Origin: Verrucomicrobiota bacterium
GTDB taxonomy: Bacteria; Chlamydiota; Chlamydiia; Chlamydiales; JAAKFR01
Reading direction: 5' to 3'
Length of the DNA: 52,811 nt
Assembly (NCBI GenBank): GCA_018239815.1
Contig: JAFEGP010000009.1
Location: forward strand, 1 to 52,811
The translations under genes and the position numbers were made by a program. The notes under the pieces were generated by a model. It ran no database searches. It was not told the DNA's origin and worked only from the letters and a program-made list of their open reading frames with translations. Shown here in pieces: positions 43,763 through 52,635 of the stretch (position 1 is the stretch's first letter; the number at the start of each line of letters is the position of its first letter).

Positions 43763-46402
43763 TTAACATTGCCCCCAATTTTTGCCAATGGCAACGTCTA
43801 CAACTAAAGGGACCTTTAAAGTAAAAATGTTTTCCATAGTCTCTTTAACAAGAGGCTTTAAGGCCTCTAATTCTTCATCAGGAGCCTCAAAAATTAATTC
43901 GTCGTGAATTTGCAAAATTAAAAAACTTTTCAATTTTTTATTTTGCAATTGTTGGTCAATGGCCAGCATGGCCTTTTTAATGAGATCGGCAGCACTTCCT
44001 TGTAAAGGAGTGTTGACAGCCAGACGTTCGGCAGCTGCTCTTAAATGTGTATTAGCGCTATTAAGATCGGGGATAGAACGTTGGCGTCCTATCATTGTTA
44101 CAGCTTTCCCAGTTCGACGTGCTTGTTCAATTGAGTTTTGTATATATTCGAAAACTTTGGGATAGCGGCGATAGTAGGCTTGGATAAAATCAGCTGCTTT
44201 ATGGATATCAATATGGAGTTCTCGTGCTAAACCGTAGGCTTGTTGACCATAGATAATTCCAAAATTAATGGCTTTAGCAGCTCGTCGTTCTTCTGATGTG
44301 ACATGTTGTTTTTCAAACATAAGAGCAGCAGTATGAGCATGGATGTCTTGTGCATGCTCAAAAGCGTTAATGAGAGTAGGATCTTCTGAAAAATGTGCCA
44401 GTAAACGAAGCTCAATTTGTGAATAATCTGCTGATAAATAGCTCCAGCCCATTTTTTGTGGTCGAAAAGCCTCGCGTATTTTTTTCCCTAAAGGAGTCCT
44501 GACGGGGATATTTTGTAAATTTGGATCTTGGCAGGCTAATCTTCCCGTAGCTGTGACAACTTGGTTGAAGGTGGGGTGTACTCTTTCTGTCTTGAGATTA
44601 ACTTGATTGGGCAAGCTTTCAATATAAGTAGAACGCAATTTTTCTAAAGAACGATAAATAAGGATTTTTTCTGCAATAGGATAGTTAATGGCTAAATCTT
44701 CTAGAACGTCAGCATTAGTGGAATAGCCTGTTGCTGTTTTTTTAAGGGGTTTAATTTTCAATTTTTCAAATAAAATTGCAGCAAGTTGCTTGGGAGAATT
44801 TAAGTTGAAGGACTCACCACTTAGAGAAAAAACTTCCTCTTGGACTTCATTCAACTGTTGCATGACCATCGACCCTAAATCTTTAAGATGATTGATGTCT
44901 AGGTAGACGCCGGCTCGTTCCATCTTTAAGAGTAATTTGCTTAAAGGAAGTTCTAGGTCATAGAGAAGAGAATCTAATTTTTCTTCGTGTAGTTGTTTTT
45001 CAAAATGTTGCTTTAATCTAAACGTGTAGTCAACATCTTCACAGCAATATTGACATACTTTTTCTAGTGGCACCTGATCCATAGAAATTTGTTTTTTCCC
45101 CGTCCCTATAAGGTCTTTAATAGGAATTTTGACTTTGCCAAAAATATCTAAACAAAGATTGTCTAGAGAGTGGCTACGGGCAGAGGGATTTAAAAGATAA
45201 GAAGCAAGGATTGTATCGAAGCTTAAATGAGCAACTTCAATCCCGACATTTACCAAAACATGACAATCATATTTTGTATGGTGTCCGAAGAACATATGTT
45301 GTTTTAAAAAGGGGGCTAGTAATTCCCGTGCTTTTTCACCTAATTTTCCATTAAAAGGTACATAGTATGCTTCTTTGGCTTGGAAACAAAATCCTATCCC
45401 AATAGGAAGAGCTTGCATGACATCTAGAGAGGTTGTTTCACAATCAAAAGCAAGATGATCATGGCTTTCCATTTTTGCTATTAGCTGTTGTAACCCATTG
45501 AGATCATCAACAAGATGATAATGTAACACCTCGTTGGAGCAGGAAGGAGCATGAATTTCTAATTCTTTAATTAGAGAATGAAATCCCATTTGGAGATAGA
45601 AAGAGCGTAGTCCCTGTTCTTGAACAGGCTGTTTTGCAAAAAAATTTGGTGATTGAGGAAAAGATAATTGAGTTTGGATAGTAGCAAGTTGTTTGGATAA
45701 TAAAGCTTGTGAAGCCTCTTCTCTTAATGTTTGCTGCTTCTTTTTCCCTGAAATTTCGTCAACATGGGCTAAAACATTTTCGATAGTTCCATATTGTTGT
45801 AGCAAAGGCGCTACAGTTTTAGGACCAAAACCAGGCACCCCCGGGATATTATCGGAGCTATCTCCTACCATACCTAGATAGTCAGCAATTTGAGAAGGTT
45901 TGACCCCAAAATTTTCCTCTACGCCTTGAGGATCCAACACAGCATAATCTTTCCAAGGGTTTAGCAAGTGGACATCATCCGTGACAAGTTGGCATAAATC
46001 TTTATCACTTGTACAGATGCGTACGGACACTCCCTGTTGAGCAGCCCATGTTGCAATACTGCCAATGGTGTCATCAGCTTCAACCCCATCCAATTCTACA
46101 TGATGAATGCCCATTAAATCGCAAAATTGTTTGGAGATAGCAATTTGTTCAGGAAGATCTTCATAGTCTCTTACTCTGTTTGCTTTATAATCTTGATAGA
46201 TCTCCGTGCGACTACGCTTGTTATCTGGGCCATCATAGACAGCAACGATATGAGAAGGATGATGTTCTTTTAATAATTTAAGAACGGAACGGATGAATCC
46301 AAAAAGAGCATGCGTGCTTTCTCCCGCCGCATTTGTCATGGGAGGCAGAGCAAAATAAGCTCTAAACAGAAAACCCGAAACGTCAAGAATAAATAATTGC
46401 AT
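43763..46402 (-). CDS. polA: DNA polymerase I
   Basis: An 879-residue PolA with all three domains. The 5' nuclease domain (1-290) has YDGPDNKRSRTEIYQDYKANR and DYLGMVGDSSDNIPGVPGFGPKTV. The proofreading domain (about 295-480) keeps FDCETTSLD, HTKYD and YCCEDVDYTF, so it looks active. The polymerase domain shows motif A DYSQIELRLLAHFSED, motif B RRAAKAINFGIIYG and motif C QIHDELIFE. It fills repair gaps and removes RNA primers. It lies 3 bp from the downstream sppA-family gene stop boundary and precedes coaE. Confidence 0.98.
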   Translation of the reverse strand: MQLFILDVSGFLFRAYFALPPMTNAAGESTHALFGFIRSVLKLLKEHHPSHIVAVYDGPDNKRSRTEIYQDYKANRVRDYEDLPEQIAISKQFCDLMGIHHVELDGVEADDTIGSIATWAAQQGVSVRICTSDKDLCQLVTDDVHLLNPWKDYAVLDPQGVEENFGVKPSQIADYLGMVGDSSDNIPGVPGFGPKTVAPLLQQYGTIENVLAHVDEISGKKKQQTLREEASQALLSKQLATIQTQLSFPQSPNFFAKQPVQEQGLRSFYLQMGFHSLIKELEIHAPSCSNEVLHYHLVDDLNGLQQLIAKMESHDHLAFDCETTSLDVMQALPIGIGFCFQAKEAYYVPFNGKLGEKARELLAPFLKQHMFFGHHTKYDCHVLVNVGIEVAHLSFDTILASYLLNPSARSHSLDNLCLDIFGKVKIPIKDLIGTGKKQISMDQVPLEKVCQYCCEDVDYTFRLKQHFEKQLHEEKLDSLLYDLELPLSKLLLKMERAGVYLDINHLKDLGSMVMQQLNEVQEEVFSLSGESFNLNSPKQLAAILFEKLKIKPLKKTATGYSTNADVLEDLAINYPIAEKILIYRSLEKLRSTYIESLPNQVNLKTERVHPTFNQVVTATGRLACQDPNLQNIPVRTPLGKKIREAFRPQKMGWSYLSADYSQIELRLLAHFSEDPTLINAFEHAQDIHAHTAALMFEKQHVTSEERRAAKAINFGIIYGQQAYGLARELHIDIHKAADFIQAYYRRYPKVFEYIQNSIEQARRTGKAVTMIGRQRSIPDLNSANTHLRAAAERLAVNTPLQGSAADLIKKAMLAIDQQLQNKKLKSFLILQIHDELIFEAPDEELEALKPLVKETMENIFTLKVPLVVDVAIGKNWGQC

Positions 46403-46405
46403 AGA

Positions 46406-47440
46406 TTAGGGTCGGTATTGGAAGCGACAAGGCTCTAAACTCATCTCAGAGGGCAAGGAAAACTCATGTTTAATAACAGGTAGAGCTCTTTCTTGAAAGA
46501 GCTCCTTCCACCAAGATTTTGTTTTAAAGCAGACAACTTGATAGGGCTCATGAATATCAGCTGTTTGTACCAAAGCCGTGAGAGCATCTCGTTTGAGATC
46601 CACCACAGCATCAATATAACCCTTTAGCAGAGCATCAGGCGCAGGGAACACTTCTGCTCCATAAATTTTGACAAGATCCTCTTCTGTAATTTTAGGACGA
46701 TTTTGTGTCACAAGTGAAACAAAATCTTTATAAAAGAAATCTAACAGAGCTTGTCGATGAACTCCTTCATCAGCGGTCCAGGGACGAGTAGGGTTCAGAG
46801 AGTCTTTGCCTTGACCTGCTGAGAGAGTTAATGCGCTCACTCCTATTTTTTTCATGGCTTCTACAGCATTAAAATAAGGTGGCCAACTGATGACGCCGAT
46901 AGAGCCGATAATGCTTACAGGCGAGGCGTAGATTTTATCTGCTGCACAGGCAATATAATAGCCTCCAGAAGCACACATACCATTGACATAGGCATAAACA
47001 GGTATTTTATAGACGCTCTTATAAGCTTTGATCAAACGATAAATAATATCAGAATCATTTACGCCACCACCGGGAGAATCAATAACGAGCAGTATGCCTT
47101 TAACACGATCATTATGAAAGGCTTCTTCACGTGAATCTAACAAAATCTCTTCTATTTTTTCTGCTGTAATAGGGTCAGATCCTATGACTCCTTCTATGCT
47201 AATTTGTAAAATTACAGGAGACGAGACGGAGAGTTCTTTTCGATTGCCTTCTGCATCAGGCAAAATGGTGAGTTTAGAAGGCAATTTTTTCTTGTCTTCA
47301 CTAGAAGAGATGAGAAAGATGCAGAGCATAATGACAAAGAAAAATCCAAAGAAGGCTCCGATAGAACCAAAAAGAGCTACAAAAAAGGAACGTAAAGCGT
47401 TCAAAAAAATGGATTCTTTAACGAAGTTCATAAGATGCAA
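46406..47440 (-). CDS. sppA: Signal peptide peptidase SppA/SohB (S49 protease)
   Basis: A 344-residue inner-membrane serine protease with one N-terminal hydrophobic helix (about 19-46). The short-form S49 architecture has GVIGSDPITAEKIEEIL, VIDSPGGGVNDSD, the nucleophile Ser158 in GMCASGGYYIACAADKI, and the probable catalytic Lys212 in SAGQGKDSLNP. It degrades cleaved signal peptides. It precedes polA by 3 bp and probably starts a polA-coaE-rho transcript. In Chlamydia the same four genes are grouped (CT491-494 region, from memory). Confidence 0.93.
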   Translation of the reverse strand: MHLMNFVKESIFLNALRSFFVALFGSIGAFFGFFFVIMLCIFLISSSEDKKKLPSKLTILPDAEGNRKELSVSSPVILQISIEGVIGSDPITAEKIEEILLDSREEAFHNDRVKGILLVIDSPGGGVNDSDIIYRLIKAYKSVYKIPVYAYVNGMCASGGYYIACAADKIYASPVSIIGSIGVISWPPYFNAVEAMKKIGVSALTLSAGQGKDSLNPTRPWTADEGVHRQALLDFFYKDFVSLVTQNRPKITEEDLVKIYGAEVFPAPDALLKGYIDAVVDLKRDALTALVQTADIHEPYQVVCFKTKSWWKELFQERALPVIKHEFSLPSEMSLEPCRFQYRP

Positions 47441-47555
47441 TTCTCTCTAGTTGAGGGCCTGAATAAGTATGATTGAAGCTCAAATTCATACGTCTTTATA
47501 GAAAAAGTGTTTCTTTTCAAAGCTTAAAACGCAATGTATTTTTAAGAAATAGCTT

Positions 47556-48257
47556 TCAAGATGGAGGTGAATGGTGATTATGTTTTACAGATACGATGCG
47601 TCCATCATCAAGGCGTAAAATGCGATCTGCAAAATCGAAAATTCGAGCATCATGTGTTACAATAATCAAGGAGGAGTCACGACTTAAAGCGATATCCCTG
47701 AATAATTTTAAGACTTCTATTCCTGTATGATGATCGAGGGCGCTTGTGGGTTCATCACACACAATGAGTCGAGGAGCATGTACACATCCTCGACAAATGG
47801 CAATCCTTTGTTGTTCTCCACCTGACATGTGTGGAGGATAGGCGTGTTTTCTAGAGCTCAGTCCAACTCGTTCTAAAAGTTTTTCAGCGTGCTCAAAAGC
47901 TACAGATTTTTCTACCCCAGAAAGAACAAGAGGGATTGAAACATTTTCAATAGCTGTAAGTGTCGGAATTAAATTAAAATGCTGAAAAATGAAACCAATA
48001 TTTGCTCCGCGGTAAGCAGTAAGTTCTGTTTGGGATAGAACACTTAGATCTTGACCATACACGTAGCACATACCACTGTCTTGACGCATGATTCCGCTAA
48101 TAATGGAAAGAAGAGTTGTTTTTCCACAGCCAGAAGGTCCAACGAGCATTAGCAATTCACCAGCGTATGCTTCTAGAGAAATACCTCTTAAGGCCTGTGT
48201 GGATGTTTCTTTGTCGCCATAACTTTTTGTAACATCTATACATTCAACAGCAATCAT
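47556..48257 (-). CDS. ABC exporter ATPase (DevA/MacB/LolD type)
   Basis: A 233-residue ATPase. I start at the ATG at 48257 because it overlaps the permease stop as ATGA and gives the usual N-terminus IAVECIDVTKSYGDKETSTQ; a longer frame to 48443 would read through the permease gene. Walker A is GPSGCGKTT, the Q-loop NIGFIFQHFNLIPTLTAIEN, signature MSGGEQQRIAICRG, Walker B LIVCDEPTSALD, and the switch IVTHDARIF. LolD/DevA-group enzymes drive mechanotransmission-type exporters. It is last in the operon adaptor-OMF-permease-ATPase. Confidence 0.93.
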   Translation of the reverse strand: MIAVECIDVTKSYGDKETSTQALRGISLEAYAGELLMLVGPSGCGKTTLLSIISGIMRQDSGMCYVYGQDLSVLSQTELTAYRGANIGFIFQHFNLIPTLTAIENVSIPLVLSGVEKSVAFEHAEKLLERVGLSSRKHAYPPHMSGGEQQRIAICRGCVHAPRLIVCDEPTSALDHHTGIEVLKLFRDIALSRDSSLIIVTHDARIFDFADRILRLDDGRIVSVKHNHHSPPS

Positions 48258-49414
48258 AATTGGAAAACCGTGGAAGGATCTAAACGTATAATTTTTATCA
48301 CGCTCATTAAAGCCGCACACAATGTGATGCCATAGAGTGCTATAGCACTTACTAACATCAGCCACCAAGGAAAAGTAAATGAGAGTTCTGTTCCGCTTGA
48401 ATATAAACCAAAGAGGACGGTTAAACCGATGCCAAAAGACCAACCAAGGGTTGCTGTTAACATTGCTTGAGATAGGATCATTTTAATGAGTAGGCGATTA
48501 GTGGCTCCCATAGCCTTAAAAGTTGCAAAGAAGCTCATATTGTCATGAGCGTAGGTATAAAAAGTTTGACCTGCAATGGCTGTGCCGATGACAAACCCTA
48601 ATAGAACAGCGAAGCCAAAATTGATCGGAATACCTGTTTTAGTAAGATAATATTTTAGAGTTAGATTGCGAAATTCCTTGCGCGTGTAAGCAGAAAGGCC
48701 TGTGATTTCATGGATATTTTTGGCCAATTTTTTAGGATCTACTCCAGGCGCAGCTTTAACAAGAATAAAAGAAAGAAGGTTTCTTTCTGCTGGAGCAAAT
48801 TCCAACGCACGTTGGTAAGTGGTATACACAACAGGTTGAGATTGGAAAGTACGAACGGTATCACAAAAACCAACGATATAGGCACGACGGTCATTAAGTT
48901 CTAAAACTTCGCCCATTTGTACAGGGATGTGTTCTCCTTTTGGTCCTGTACGATATAACTTTTGTTGAGCACCTACTCTATTTACTATAATGGCATCGGG
49001 ATAGCGTAAATTCTCTATGCACCCTTGTAGCATGTAAGGAGGCCCTCCTATGAGGGTCGCATCATCAATGCCAATTACATTACATTGTTGAAAGATACCG
49101 GAGGATGTTTTCGCTTTTAGCAGGCCTTTAAATAAAGGAACGGCCCAAGCAACTCCTTCAATGCTACGTGTTTGATAGAGCTTACTGCTTCGAAAAGGTT
49201 TGATGTCGTCAATGTGTTGGACGGCACTTTCCATCACCCAGATGTCAGGCTGAGAGGTATCTGTAAGAAAGCCATAGGTACGTTGCATAAGGCCGGCAAA
49301 AATACCGCTTTGTTGGGTAATGATGAATGACGAAAAAGTGAGACCTAATAGTATCCCAATAAACTTTGCTCGGTCGCCGATGATCATTTTGATAGCAAAG
49401 CTTAGCATTCCCAT
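48254..49414 (-). CDS. FtsX-like ABC exporter permease (DevC-like)
   Basis: A 386-residue permease with the four-helix type VII ABC layout. One N-terminal helix (IGILLGLTFSSFIITQQSGIF) is followed by a periplasmic MacB-like domain (about 45-255). Three C-terminal hydrophobic segments follow (NFGFAVLLGFVIGTAIAGQTF; LSQAMLTATLGWSFGIGLTV; WWLMLVSAIALYGITLCAAL). The first cytoplasmic loop has the FATFKAMGATNRLL motif of FtsX proteins. The periplasmic opening PDIWVMESAVQHI resembles DevC of cyanobacterial DevBCA exporters. It overlaps its neighbours by 13 and 4 bp. Confidence 0.88.
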   Translation of the reverse strand: MGMLSFAIKMIIGDRAKFIGILLGLTFSSFIITQQSGIFAGLMQRTYGFLTDTSQPDIWVMESAVQHIDDIKPFRSSKLYQTRSIEGVAWAVPLFKGLLKAKTSSGIFQQCNVIGIDDATLIGGPPYMLQGCIENLRYPDAIIVNRVGAQQKLYRTGPKGEHIPVQMGEVLELNDRRAYIVGFCDTVRTFQSQPVVYTTYQRALEFAPAERNLLSFILVKAAPGVDPKKLAKNIHEITGLSAYTRKEFRNLTLKYYLTKTGIPINFGFAVLLGFVIGTAIAGQTFYTYAHDNMSFFATFKAMGATNRLLIKMILSQAMLTATLGWSFGIGLTVLFGLYSSGTELSFTFPWWLMLVSAIALYGITLCAALMSVIKIIRLDPSTVFQL

Positions 49415-50790
49415 CCTCCACCAAGAGATTTATAAACAGCAACTAAGCTAGTCATCATATCTTCTTTAGTGATAGAAAGGAGAATCTCAGCATTATAGAG
49501 ATCTCTTTCAACTTGGATTAAATAGAGAAAGTCGACTTTTCCCCCTAAATACAGAGTTTCAGCTAAATCACGAGCGTTGCGATAGTTCTCCACTTCTTCT
49601 TGTAAAGAAGAAACACGAGCTCCCTCTTCAAAATAAGCAACAAGCGTGCTTTCTACTTCTTTTAAGGCATTTAATACGCTTTGTTCATAGGCTAAGGCAG
49701 CTTGCCACTGACGCGAAGTTGCGGCAGCAATCCAAGATCGAATTTGTCCACCATGGAACAGAGGTAAGGTTAATGAAGGAGAGATAGTCCATTGGCGGCT
49801 ATTGCCTTGAAACCATTTGGTAAAGAATCCTGATGCGAATTCAAACATACCTTCTAAAGACAGTGTAGGGAAAAGTTCTTTACGTGCGGCACAAACTCTA
49901 GCTCCTGCTGCATACAGATTATATTCCGCTTGACGTACATCACCACGTCGACATAACAGTTCGGAAGGTAATCCCAAAGGAATTTTTCCTGTTACACAAG
50001 GAATGGGTCTTACTTCATCAAAACAATGTTCTAAGGATTCTGGATTAAGGCCTAGCAAGACAGCTATGCTGTAAACTGTCTGCTTAAAGCGCATTTCAAG
50101 GGGATAAAGATCGCTATAGCGTTCTTCAAGCGTTGCTTTAGCTGTATAAAGATCTAATTCGGATATAAATCCTGCGTTAAAACGATCTTGAGTAATTGCT
50201 ACAAGATGCTCTTCAATGTCAATATGCCGTTGTGTGATAGCGATTCGGTCCTGTAAATTTCTCAGGATAAAATAATTTTTCGCCACCTCGCTAACAACAC
50301 TGACATGAACATCACGTACAAGCTCTTTTTGAGCCATGATATCTAAGGCAGCAGCATGGGCTCGGTCTGTAATTTTTCCAAATAAGTCGATTTCCCAAAT
50401 ACTATCAAAACCAATTTGGTATACATCAATAAATGTGCCGCCTAAAAACAAAGGTCTTGCTGCTAACGTGTCGCTATTACGTAATCTTTCGTAGCTTGCA
50501 AAAGCGTCTACATAGGGCATGAGGCGAGAAAATTCTGTTCCAAAATTGGCGCGGGCTTCGCAGATACGTTCTCTAGTAATTCTTAAATCGTGATTACATC
50601 CTATAGCCTGAACAATAAGCTCAGAAAGTTGATTGTCTTGGAATTGTTCCCACCATGTCGCAAGTTCTGTTGTTTCCCCGCCGCATTGTCCGACATAATC
50701 TCCTTCTGTGAACTTTTCAGGAAGGCAGACTTGGGGTTGACGCATGGGGGTGCAGCCTGCTAGAAAAACAAGGATGATGAATAGTCTCAT
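49402..50790 (-). CDS. Outer-membrane efflux factor, TolC/NodT-type lipoprotein
   Basis: A 462-residue outer-membrane factor. The short signal MRLFIILVFLAGC has a lipobox with Cys13. Typical OEP repeats follow: WWEQFQDNQLSELIVQAIGCNHDLRI, RARANFG-like helices, SIWEIDLFGKITDRAHAAAL, and in the second half PSELLCRRGDVRQAEYNLYAAGARVCAARKELFPTLSLEG, then LPLFHGGQIRSWI. These proteins form the trimeric exit duct. The start overlaps the adaptor stop by 4 bp and the end overlaps the permease, so the duct is dedicated to this pump. Confidence 0.93.
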   Translation of the reverse strand: MRLFIILVFLAGCTPMRQPQVCLPEKFTEGDYVGQCGGETTELATWWEQFQDNQLSELIVQAIGCNHDLRITRERICEARANFGTEFSRLMPYVDAFASYERLRNSDTLAARPLFLGGTFIDVYQIGFDSIWEIDLFGKITDRAHAAALDIMAQKELVRDVHVSVVSEVAKNYFILRNLQDRIAITQRHIDIEEHLVAITQDRFNAGFISELDLYTAKATLEERYSDLYPLEMRFKQTVYSIAVLLGLNPESLEHCFDEVRPIPCVTGKIPLGLPSELLCRRGDVRQAEYNLYAAGARVCAARKELFPTLSLEGMFEFASGFFTKWFQGNSRQWTISPSLTLPLFHGGQIRSWIAAATSRQWQAALAYEQSVLNALKEVESTLVAYFEEGARVSSLQEEVENYRNARDLAETLYLGGKVDFLYLIQVERDLYNAEILLSITKEDMMTSLVAVYKSLGGGWEC

Positions 50791-51881
50791 GGTATCTCCT
50801 TAGAGGGTTTGGCCTCAAGGTAGACATCTAAAAGCTGTCCTGGATAAAGAGGTAAATCTCGGTCTTCAATTTTATAAATAAGATAAAGTACTCGTGTATC
50901 TACCATCTCATTGACATCTCCGGAGAGAGTTTTTTTAGGGGTCATGTACGGTTGCATACGAACATAGGAAAGAGGGGTAGACAGGAGTCGATTTCCTCGT
51001 AAATAAGCTGTACCTGGAGCTCCTTCAATCATTCTCCAGATTTCTTCTTCGACAATGCTAACGCGCACATGCAATTCTTTGATGGCACCAAAGATCATTA
51101 AAGGTTTGTCTAAGCAACCCGCTTGGGCATACTCTCCTTTATGGATATTGTTGACTAAGACAACGCCAGCAAAGGGAGCATAAACAGTGGAACTAGCAAT
51201 CTGTGCACGTAAAATGTTAACAGAAGCTTGAGCTTGTTTCTTTTCAGCTCGAAAAATTTCCAAATCTCGCACCCAAGCTCCTGACAATAAAAGGCAAAGG
51301 TTTGCTTGAGCTTCTTCTAATTGGTATTTGGCAAGACAGGAAGCGTATTTGCGTTGATTAAACTCATCTTGGCTGACTGATCCTGGATTTTTAAGATTTT
51401 CTACGATTTGGAATTGCGAAGCATAATCTAAATAACGAGCTTCTGCTTGATGAACAAGCGCCACGGAAGGGGGGATGCTTTCTTGTCTGGGCAGATCAAG
51501 TTGTTTTTCGTAATTTGCCACAGCGACCATATAAGCTGTTTCTGCTTCTTCTAATTGAGCGTGAAGAACACGTGTGCGAAGAGTGAAAAGGGGAGACCCT
51601 TCTTTAACGTAATCTCCTTCTTGTACATAGACGGTTTCAACAATATCGCTATCAGAAGTGCCTATCCAAACATCTTCAGAGGAGGCTTCGACTGTTCCAA
51701 GTGTAGCAATAAAGTGTTGATAAGGAGGGACGGGAGGCGGAAAAGGAATAGCAGGGGTAGGAGGAGAAAGGTGACTAATCAGGACCGCCACCGTTCCTAA
51801 TAGTATGCAAATACCAGCTATGATGAATAACCACCGTTTCAAAGATCTAGCCCCTTTATACATCTCTCTTAAATGAATCAT
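50787..51881 (-). CDS. Periplasmic adaptor (HlyD/DevB/MacA family)
   Basis: A 364-residue membrane-fusion protein with one N-terminal helix (KRWLFIIAGICILLGTVAVLI) and a Pro-rich segment. The biotinyl-lipoyl-like half reads VETVYVQEGDYVKEGSPLFTL, a helical hairpin spans about 105-225 (QLEEAETAYMVAVANYEKQL ... EIFRAEKKQAQASVNILRAQ), and the second lipoyl half is VYAPFAGVVLVNNIHKGEYA. A beta-barrel and membrane-proximal part ends it. It is the first gene of the operon and starts 92 bp or more from the divergent methyltransferase gene, so the operon promoter lies at 51882-51973 or nearby. Confidence 0.92.
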   Translation of the reverse strand: MIHLREMYKGARSLKRWLFIIAGICILLGTVAVLISHLSPPTPAIPFPPPVPPYQHFIATLGTVEASSEDVWIGTSDSDIVETVYVQEGDYVKEGSPLFTLRTRVLHAQLEEAETAYMVAVANYEKQLDLPRQESIPPSVALVHQAEARYLDYASQFQIVENLKNPGSVSQDEFNQRKYASCLAKYQLEEAQANLCLLLSGAWVRDLEIFRAEKKQAQASVNILRAQIASSTVYAPFAGVVLVNNIHKGEYAQAGCLDKPLMIFGAIKELHVRVSIVEEEIWRMIEGAPGTAYLRGNRLLSTPLSYVRMQPYMTPKKTLSGDVNEMVDTRVLYLIYKIEDRDLPLYPGQLLDVYLEAKPSKEIP

Positions 51882-52033
51882 CCTTGGTAAGAGTAGATGT
51901 CAGGGACTAGTAAGCATAGAGTGTGCCATGGAGAAATAATAAAGAGTGTTTTAGCAGTAAATAGTGTGAAAATATGCTAAGATCCTCAAAAAACAGGTTT
52001 TTTAATTTAATAAACTACAGTTTCTGGGGTTCT

Positions 52034-52561
52034 ATGACTTCATATACGCAACAAAAGACCTTTTTAACAGGAAGATACATTCAGACCCCCTTGGGGAAAA
52101 TATTAGCTTTAGCTGATGAAGGGGCTCTGTATTTTTTACAATTTATGGATGAATGTAAAGCCGGGGAAAGGCTGGGAAAATATTTGAAATCCAGGAACAC
52201 AACTTTTGATTTAGGAGAAAGTGCTATCCTCTCTTCCATTGAAATAGAACTTTTTCAGTATTTTCAGGGGCAGTTAAAGATATTTACAACACCCTTGATA
52301 TGCGTGGGATCTTTATTCCAAAAAAGAGTTTGGGAAAATTTGTTAGAAATTCCTTATGGTCAAACACGTTCTTATGCTGAAGTGGCAAGAAAATTAGACA
52401 AACCAACGGCTTATCGAGCTGTGGCACAGGCTAATGCTGCGAATGCTATAGCCATTGTTATCCCTTGCCATCGCGTGATTAACACGGGGGGTGCATATGG
52501 AGGGTATGCCTCGGGGATGGAAAAAAAGATATGGCTTTTAAGGCATGAAGGTTACATTTAA
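52034..52561 (+). CDS. ogt: Methylated-DNA--protein-cysteine S-methyltransferase
   Basis: A 175-residue suicide repair protein that takes alkyl groups from O6-alkylguanine. The active site is IPCHRVI, preceded by the recognition helix SYAEVARKLDKPTAYRAVAQANAANAIA and FQKRVWENLLEIPYG, followed by GGYASGMEKKIWLLRHEG. I choose the ATG at 52034, with GGGG just upstream, since TGRYIQTPLGKILALAD then begins at the usual place; a frame from 51974 would add 20 residues without a Shine-Dalgarno. In Chlamydia the homologue precedes a conserved hypothetical gene, as seems the case here. Confidence 0.93.
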   Translation: MTSYTQQKTFLTGRYIQTPLGKILALADEGALYFLQFMDECKAGERLGKYLKSRNTTFDLGESAILSSIEIELFQYFQGQLKIFTTPLICVGSLFQKRVWENLLEIPYGQTRSYAEVARKLDKPTAYRAVAQANAANAIAIVIPCHRVINTGGAYGGYASGMEKKIWLLRHEGYI

Positions 52562-52635
52562 GCCGCTTAAGGACTATCATTGATCTGAAAATCCGAGTAA
52601 CTTAAGATCCTTTACTAACTTTAACCGGAATTCTG

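Noticed and set aside
48258-48443. 62-residue N-terminal extension of the ABC exporter ATPase
   Set aside because: It lies entirely within the permease gene in another frame; the ATG at 48257 gives the normal family start with an ATGA overlap.
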